NCBI RefSeq assembly: GCF_964199755.1
Contig: NC_133901.1
Span: 4,752,016 to 4,816,015 of the forward strand
Origin: Larus michahellis
Taxonomy: Eukaryota > Chordata > Aves > Charadriiformes > Laridae
Length of the DNA: 64,000 nucleotides
Reading direction: 5' to 3'
The notes beneath the pieces are model-generated. The model was not told the DNA's origin and made no database searches. It worked only from the letters and a program-made list of their open reading frames with translations. A program made the position numbers and the translations under genes. This document shows positions 57,376 to 64,000 of the stretch, in pieces. Every line of letters starts with the position of its first letter. The first letter of the stretch is position 1.

Positions 57376-58005
57376 CACTTGCAGCCCAGAAAGCCAACCG
57401 CATCCTGGGCTGCATCAGGAGAAGCATGAGCAGCAGGTTGAGGGAGGTGATTCTCCCCCTCTACTCCGCTCTGGTGAGACCCCACCCGGAGCACTGTGTC
57501 CAGCTCTGGAGCCCTCAGCACAAGAAGGACATGGACCTGTTGGAGCGGGTCCAGAGGAGACCACAAAGATGCTGGGGGGGATGGAGCCCCTCTGCTGTGA
57601 GGACGGGCTGAGAGAGTTGGGGGTGTTCAGCCTGGAGAAGAGAAAGCTGGGAGACCTTAGAGCCCCTTCCAGTCCCTAAAGGGGCCACAGGAGAGATGGG
57701 GAGGGACTCTGGATCAGGGAGTGGAGCCATAGGATGAGGGGGAATGGTTTTGAACTGAAAGAGGGGAGATTTAGATGAGATATTAGGAAGAAATTCTTTG
57801 GTGTGAGGGTGGTGAGCCCCTGGCCCAGGTTGCCCAGAGAAGCTGTGGCTGCCCCATCCGTGGAGGGGTTCAAGGCCAGGCTGGACGGGGCTTGGAGCAA
57901 CCTGGGCTGGTGGGAGGTGTCCCTGCCCAGGGCAGGGGGTGGAACTAGACGGTCTTTAAGGTCCCTTCTAACCCGAACCATTCTATGGTTCTATGATTTT
58001 ATGAT
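57376..58005 (+). mobile_element. CR1 LINE, 3' fragment (about 630 bp)
   Basis: The fragment begins around GCACTTGCAGCCCAGAAAGC (the AQKANR-encoding region) and continues through CTCTACTCCGCTCTGGTGAG and the C-terminal region. It ends in ATTCTATGGTTCTATGATTTTATGAT. It shares the recent subfamily of the 43, 47.5 and 49.6 kb copies, differing from the 43 kb copy at about three positions over 140 bases. Frameshifts leave no functional protein. Weak similarity may extend to about 57350. Confidence 0.95.
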
Positions 58006-60797
58006 AACGCGAGAACAGATATATATTCATCCCCGCGATGACAAAGCTCCTTGGAGCGCGTGACCGCCCAGGCTGTTTCCGGAGCAGTGTGCGGGCAAAT
58101 TCAGACTCGTAGCCCAGGCGAGAGCATCGGGGCAGACAGGACACGTCCGTCTGTCCTGCTTTCTCCTGCCAGCTCCAGGCCTGGCCATCAGCTGCATGTC
58201 GGCTCCGAGCTCCTTTGGTGTCAGCTCAGGTGGATGCGGGCTGTGGGTGCGCTGCCATCCAAAGGTGGGGGAGTTCTCCAGCTCCCAATTTTAGGATTTT
58301 ATGTAACATCCAGCTTATGTAAGCTTTTGTCTGTTAACTAAATGGGTGGAGCATGTCTTGCTTAGATTCCTCGCTAGAGAAACGCTCGTTACTTAACCCT
58401 TACTCAAATGCTCATTGCATACTTGAAGAATATTTTAGTTAGTTCCTTTCCTGTTGCTAATAATAACGTACCGACTTGACAACCTGTTATGGACAAGTGA
58501 TAAAACGTGTAATTCACCATTTAATGAACTGCATCTCGGAACACATTAGGAACAGTGCTGCTGAGGTAGCTGAGGGAAAAACGAGGCAAACCCCAAACCC
58601 TGGCCCCGGGTCGCGTCTTGCTTTCTTCTTGCTCCCCCCTGGCAGGGGACAGTTTGGGGTGCTGGTAGGGGAGGAAGGATGGTTTGGCCGTGCCAGGATG
58701 GCTTGGGTGGTACCCAGTGTTGGTAGAAAAACCCTCGTCTTCAGCACAGCCAGGGTTGCACCCAGCATCGGTTCCCAGGTGGAGAGAAAGGGGATCATCG
58801 CTGAGCACCCAGTGGGCCGGTGTCCCCGTCCCAAAGCAGCTTTGGACCCCAGGGAGGTCACACTGGTCTCTGCGGTTAATTAAATGCCTTTCCAGACCCA
58901 GGCTTCAGTTCTCCAGCAGGTAAAGGTGGGTCGCACCCCACTGCGTGGGAATGGTAAGGTATGAAGAGCTGCCAGGTGCCCAGATCCTGCGGCAGAGAGG
59001 ACCATGCATATTGTTTTCAGATGGACTTGTTGAGCTCACTCAAACCTGGCATTCACGCTACCGTAGGGCTTTAAATAGAAAGACAGTATGTGTCTTAGCT
59101 TAACACCAGAAGGAGACGGTTTGCACTCTCTCCTTCCTCCACATACTGTGCTTCATATACTGACGTGCTTGGCATTCCTTTAAATTTTGTGAATTGCTGG
59201 GGAAAAAAAAAAAACCCTCCTTTTGAATTTTTTTTCCCCCTTCTTTCCCTTAAAGCCGTGCCTTGCCCCGCAGCCCCTGTCCCTCGGCGGCTGCGTGGGG
59301 CGGCTGCCACACGGTGGCATCCAGGTATCTGCCAGGGAGCAAACCTCCAGGGTGGGAGGGGTTGGGGTTGGGTTTTTCCTGCCCCAGAGTGACTTTACAA
59401 TAGAAGAAATACTGTATAATTCTATCTCTGAGACCCATTTCTGTCCCCTGAGGCTCTTCAGGGGTGACACAGAGCGGAGATGCACCACTGCAGGGAAGCT
59501 CGAGTGGTATCTCATGTTTTTTTCCCTACATATATTGTATTATTTTCATATTATTTTTTTTTTAGCTTTTTATTTACTAATTTAATTCACCCCCTCCTCA
59601 AGAGGATGAAAAAAAAAACCAACAAAAAACCCCCAACTAAACCCAAACAGCGAGAGCTTTGTTTTTGTTTCCATGGGAATCCTGCGAGAGGGGGAGAGTG
59701 TGAAAGAAAACTGAAATATTCTGGCCAAATCCAGGAAGATTTGGATCCCGAGCAGCCCCCGGGCTGTCTCGGAGCATCTCGCGTCCAGGGGTCCCGCTGT
59801 CCCCTGGCCGTGCAGGCAGGGAGGACCGGGATGGGACTGCTCCTGTGTCACGGGGAGCATTCCCGTGCTGCGGAGCTGTGCCAGAAAAAGCAATTTGGGT
59901 GGGAGAAGATATTCCTACAACTCCCAGGGGGCACTGTGGCCGAGTCAGGCCGTCATGTCCAAGTGCCTGTCATCAAAACTTCCTCCCCAGCCTCTTCCTC
60001 CAAAGTTAGGAGGACAATTGTGGTCCTTGAAGGGGGAAGGAAAAAAAAAAAGAATTACTTGACAATGTGATTTCCGCAAACACCCCCCCCCCCCCTTTTC
60101 CTTTTGGAATCCTGGTCTTATGGGACAAAACAACAAAAATTGTTTTCTTGGTGCGTGTATGTGGCTTAATGCCAGTTGGCCCACGTTAGGTGGTCTCGGG
60201 GCTGCTCCATCCTTGGCAGCATCACCAGGGGCTGCCCCGGCGCGGACCCTGGGGGGTTCTCCTGGGGTGTCTGGTGCACACGTCCGTGGGGCTCCATCCA
60301 CCCACTGCGGGTGTTGTGGTGGTCTCGGCAGTCGGAGCCTGGCAGCGTTCTGCCCCATCCCTCTGTGCACCCCATGGGAGCACGGTCAGGCTCTTTCTCG
60401 TTGGCTACAGCAAAACACATTTCCAGTTCCTAGTGAGGTGACACACAGGGTACAACCACCCTGTTGTCCTAAAGAGCTGCAGAGTCGCTGTGGAACGTGG
60501 CAAGTGAATGACCATTTGAAAACCTGGCAGAGGAGTGGCAGAACCACCACCACTCACAGACCCGTTGCTCTACAGGCAGTACGGCTTCAGCAGAGGTTGT
60601 GGATAGGGTGCAGGAACAGGAGGCACGGTGATGTCCTGTGCTGGAGCTTGCAAGCCTCGTGAGATGCCAAAGCCAGCCCTCATCTCACCGCCAGGCAATG
60701 CAGCCGGTTCCTCCCTCCCCTGGGGCTTTGCAGGCTCCTTCCCAGATGGGACCCAACGGGGGGAAAAATTACCCCCCAGTTTTTCCCCTATCATAAA
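58006..60797. other. Non-coding DNA with homopolymer runs
   Basis: No gene recognised. There are several A and T runs (59202-59240, 59545-59570, 60042-60052) and a run of 13 C at 60083-60095. Open frames up to about 196 codons cross these runs and encode low-complexity peptides. Confidence 0.55.
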
Positions 60798-60966
60798 ATA
60801 GAATCATAGAACAGTTAGAGTTGGAAAGGACCTTAAAGATCACCTGGTTCCAACCCCCAACCCCCTGCCCTGGGCAGGGACACCTCCCACCAGACCAGGT
60901 TGCTCAAAGCTTCATTCAGCCTGACCTTGAACCCCTCCAGGGATGGGGCAGCCACAGCTTCTTTGC
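60798..60966 (-). mobile_element. CR1 LINE, 3'-terminal fragment in reverse orientation (about 170 bp)
   Basis: It starts with ATAGAATCATAGAACAGTTA (reverse-complement tail) and GGAAAGGACCTTAAAGATCA. The reverse complement of the GTCCCTGCCCAGGGC and CCATCCCTGGAGGGGTTCAA blocks follows. Homology stops at about CAGCTTCTTTGCAG. This is a severely 5'-truncated copy. Confidence 0.93.
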
Positions 60967-61496
60967 AGAAGCACCAGCATCACCCGCACTCGGGGCCAGG
61001 AAGCATCTGTGTGGCTAAAAGGGAAACACAAGGAGGAAAAAGGTCCTGCAGGTTGTCTGCAGACCTGAAGGACCGGCAGAGGACTGCTCAATTCAAGCAA
61101 CTGATGGTTTGTTTGCTTGGTTTTGCCACCTTTGATACCTCACCTAACCAGGAATGTGTCGGTTGCTGTGAACGGTATCAGCTGAAATGCGGCCTTTCCC
61201 CCTGTTCGTGTTTGTGATGCCAAGTGGTGACCAAGAGGGAGGGTGAGGTCCTTATTGAAAAAAAAAAAAAATCCCTTTTTCTTTTCCTGGGTTATCTTTT
61301 AGCTGTTGGATCGGGTTTGGTGTGCAGCAGCAAAGGCTCTTAGTCGTCAAAAAGCCCTTCCGCAGATGCCTCTATATGCCTCATGTATCCCCACTTTTGG
61401 CCAGCTCATTAGGCATGACAATGGAAAATTTCAAAGAGAAGAAAAAACATGAATGAAATGCAACTAAATAAAATTAAAAAAATGATTCCTAATTGT
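60967..61496. other. Non-coding spacer
   Basis: Nothing recognised. It includes an A run at about 61256-61271 and an A-rich stretch just before the next CR1. Confidence 0.55.
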
Positions 61497-62502
61497 TTGG
61501 ATGGTTGCATCCGGAGGGTAGTGGTCAGCTGCTCCAGATGGAGGTTGGTGACAAGTGGTGTCCCTCAGGGGTCCATCCTGGGAGCAGTTCAATATCTTCA
61601 TCAGTGGCACAGTGGGATCAAGTGCACCTTCAGCAAGTTTGCGGATGACACCAAGCTGAGTGGCATGCCTGAGGGATGGGATGCCATCCAGAGGAACCTG
61701 GAGAGGCTTGAGAAGTGTGATTCTTATGAGGTTTAACAAGGCCAAGTGCAGAGTCCTGCACCTGGGCTGGGGCAGCCCCCAGTATCAACATGGGCTGGGG
61801 GATGAAGGGATTGAGAGCAGCCCTACCAAGGAGGACCTGAGGGTGCTGGTGGATGAGAAGCTGGACATGAGCCGGCACCGTGTACTTGCAGCCCAGAAAG
61901 CCAACCGTATCCTGGGCGGCATCCAAAGCAGCAAGGCCAGCAGGGCGAGGTGGGGATTCTGCCCCTCTGCTCCGCTCTGGGGAGATCCCACCTGGAGCAC
62001 TGTGTCCAGCTCTGGGGCCCTCAGCACAAGGACACGGAGCTGTTGGAGCGGGTCCAGAGGAGGCCACGAAGATGCTGGGAGGGCTGGAGCCCCTCTGCTG
62101 TGAGGACAGGCTGAGAGAGTTGGGGGCGTCCAGCCTGGAGAAGAGAAGGCTCCGGGGAGACCTTATAGCGGCCTTTCAGTCCCTAAAGGGGGCCTACGGG
62201 AAAGATGGGGACAAACTTTTTATCAGGGCCTGTTGCGACAGGACGAGGGGCAATGGCTTTAAACTAAAAGAGGGAAGATTTAGACTAGACATAAGGAAGA
62301 CATTTTTTACACCGAGGCTGGTGAAACCCTGGCCCAGGTTGCCCAGAGAGGTGGTCGGTGCCCCATCCCTGGAAACATTCCAGGTCAGGTTGGACGGGAC
62401 TCCGAGCAACCTGGTCTAGTGGAAGATGCCCCTGCTCGTGGTGGGGGGGTTGGACTAGATGGCCTTTAAAGGTCCCTTCCAACCCAAACTATTCTATGAT
62501 TC
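61497..62502 (+). mobile_element. CR1 LINE, 3' fragment with broken reverse transcriptase (about 1.0 kb)
   Basis: It begins at TTGGATGGTTGCATCC, matching WLDGRAQ of the intact copy. It carries [11 protein letters not shown] (from about 61550) and then FADDTKLSG (61638-61664), the normal form of the active-site box. A deletion or frameshift lies between these motifs (around 61585), another near 61715, and more after 61930. The protein is therefore broken into at least three frames. The tail is ATTCTATGATTC at 62491-62502. It is an inactive, older-looking relic with the same domain order as the 20.4 kb copy. Confidence 0.95.
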
Positions 62503-62917
62503 ACACCTTGGTTTTACAGACTGCAGCGGCATCGGTCGATCCCCGTGTGACTGCCCCGCAGCGCGCTCTTTGCACCAGCATCTCGTGTTAAACAAGAAAA
62601 CTCCACAGCCCCTGTGACAGCAGTAAGTGTCCTTGGGAGTTCCTAAAGATCAAAAAGAAGGTGGGAACAGAGAACCAAAGAAACCCCGACAGACAATATT
62701 GTGTTTCTTCAGAGCTCGAGATATTTTTGAAGGTATGTGCCAAGTATCCACTTTATGAATTGCCTCTGGGACGGGGGGAGGTTATGGGAAGTGTAGCAAA
62801 TCGCTAATGGACACAACGGCATTTCTCCTGGATGAGATGATAACTGTGGGTGGAGAATGTGCTCCGTTGTGGCGCTTGGGAGAGGGGAACTGTGCTATGT
62901 AGAGGCCAAAATGCTCA
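62503..62917. other. Non-coding spacer
   Basis: No gene or repeat recognised. Confidence 0.6.
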
Positions 62918-63474
62918 TCACAGAATCACAAAATGGTAGGGGTCGGAAGGGACCTCTGGAGATCATCTCGTCCAACCCCCCTGCCAGAGCAGGGTCACCC
63001 AGAGCAGGTGGCACAGGAACGCGTCCAGGTGGGGTTTGGAATGTCTCCAGAGACAGAGACTCCACCACCTCTCTGGGCAGCCTGTGCCAGGGCTCTGCCA
63101 CCCTCAAAGGAAAGAAGTTCCTCCTCGTGTTTAGGTGGAACTTCCTATGGTCATGTTTGTGCCCATTACCTCTTGTCCTGTCCCCGGGCACCACTGAAAA
63201 GAGCCTGGCCCCATCCTCCTGACACCCACCCTTTCAGTATTGATAAGTGTTGATAAGGTCCCCCCTCAGCCATCTTTTTTCCAGACTTAAGAGACCCAAA
63301 TGCCTCAGCCTTTCTTCATAAGAGAGGTGTTCCACCCCCTCATCATCTCGGTAGCCCTTTGCTGCACCCTCTCCAGCAGTTCCCTGTCCCTCTGGAACCG
63401 GGGAGCCCAGACCTGGACACAGTGCTCCAGGTGCGGCCTCACCAAGGCAGCGTAGAGGGGGAGGATGACCCTCG
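62918..63474 (-). mobile_element. CR1 LINE, divergent subfamily, reverse orientation (about 555 bp)
   Basis: It starts with TCACAGAATCACAAAATGG, then GTCGGAAGGGACCTCTGGAG and ATCATCTCGTCCAACCCCCC, a 3' end unlike the other copies. The reverse complement of the PREVV region (CCACCTCTCTGGGCAGCCTG) and of the LYSALVRPH region (GTGCGGCCTCACCAAGGCAG) follow. Homology ends at about 63474. It represents a distinct CR1 subfamily. No open frame of the protein remains intact. Confidence 0.92.
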
Positions 63475-64000
63475 AGAGTGCCTGCTCTCTGCTGCTGCTG
63501 GTCTAGCCCTGCTCACAGCCGCTGCCAAAATAAACCTAGCAGCAGAGAAATTAAATATGCGTTAACTGAGCTAAGCTTTATGGATTTGTAAAGGTTTGCC
63601 AGAATTCAGCCAGCCCGTTGCATGGGTGATGAGCGCTGAAATGAGCGCTGGGCGGGTGGGCAGGGGTTTGTCTGTGGAAACATTCTTCTCTGCGTCTGAG
63701 ATGTCCCCTCTCTTCGCCAATCTGCTTGGAGAGGTTTGCAGAGATGGGAGATGGCGATGGTCCCCTGCTGACCTCCTGCCCGAGGAAGCTGTGGGCTTAG
63801 CAGAGGTGGGGCTGGAAGGCCAGCAGAGATGGGGCATCCTGGGCAGGCGGGTGCCCTGAAGGATGCCCAAGGATGCCTCACATGCTGTCTCTCCACCAGC
63901 TCCCATCCCATCTGCTGGTGTAAGCATGAAAACTTTCTTCGGTGTGGGGTAACGTGTCCCTCTCGAGATGGCTTTGCCCACTTTTTGGGGTGGAAAGGTG
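63475..64000. other. Non-coding DNA to window end
   Basis: No gene or named repeat recognised. Open frames of 87-136 codons on both strands overlap each other and are not recognisable. Confidence 0.55.

Overview
This window reads as nuclear, non-coding avian DNA. The main reason is that every transposable element I can name is a CR1 (chicken repeat 1) LINE. Nearly all end in the diagnostic (ATTCTATG)n-type tail, most are 5'-truncated, and no SINE or L1 background is visible, which is typical of a bird. A turtle or crocodilian is possible but less likely. I recognise no host protein-coding exon, tRNA, rRNA, CRISPR array or bacterial-type operon. The most plausible setting is a long intergenic or intronic stretch.

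Layout. 1-42.9 kb is mostly AT-leaning unique sequence with homopolymer runs, two short CR1 tails (12.5 and 19.6 kb) and two copies of an LTR-like dispersed repeat with a TATTTAAG box (5.24-5.69 kb minus, 15.87-16.25 kb plus). The main coding feature is a 5'-truncated CR1 at 20.45-23.01 kb. It retains an uninterrupted reading frame of about 824 codons covering the end of the endonuclease, the whole reverse transcriptase and the C-terminal region.

42.9-64 kb is richer in GC and CpG and much denser in CR1: seven copies, four plus and three minus. Four of them have nearly identical 3' halves; the last belongs to a clearly different subfamily. Between them lie CpG clusters. One (46.56-47.06 kb) holds a near-perfect ZNF143/STAF promoter motif. 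Another (50.57-50.89 kb) has CRE-like and ETS-like sites followed by a perfect CAG|GTAAGT splice donor. A third (54.7-55.2 kb) has a Kozak-like double ATG running into a GTGAGT donor. These are the best candidates for promoters or first exons, but no downstream exon can be assigned by eye.

There is no visible gene system working together here. The biology on view is CR1 retroposition, probable solo LTRs and candidate cis-regulatory DNA.
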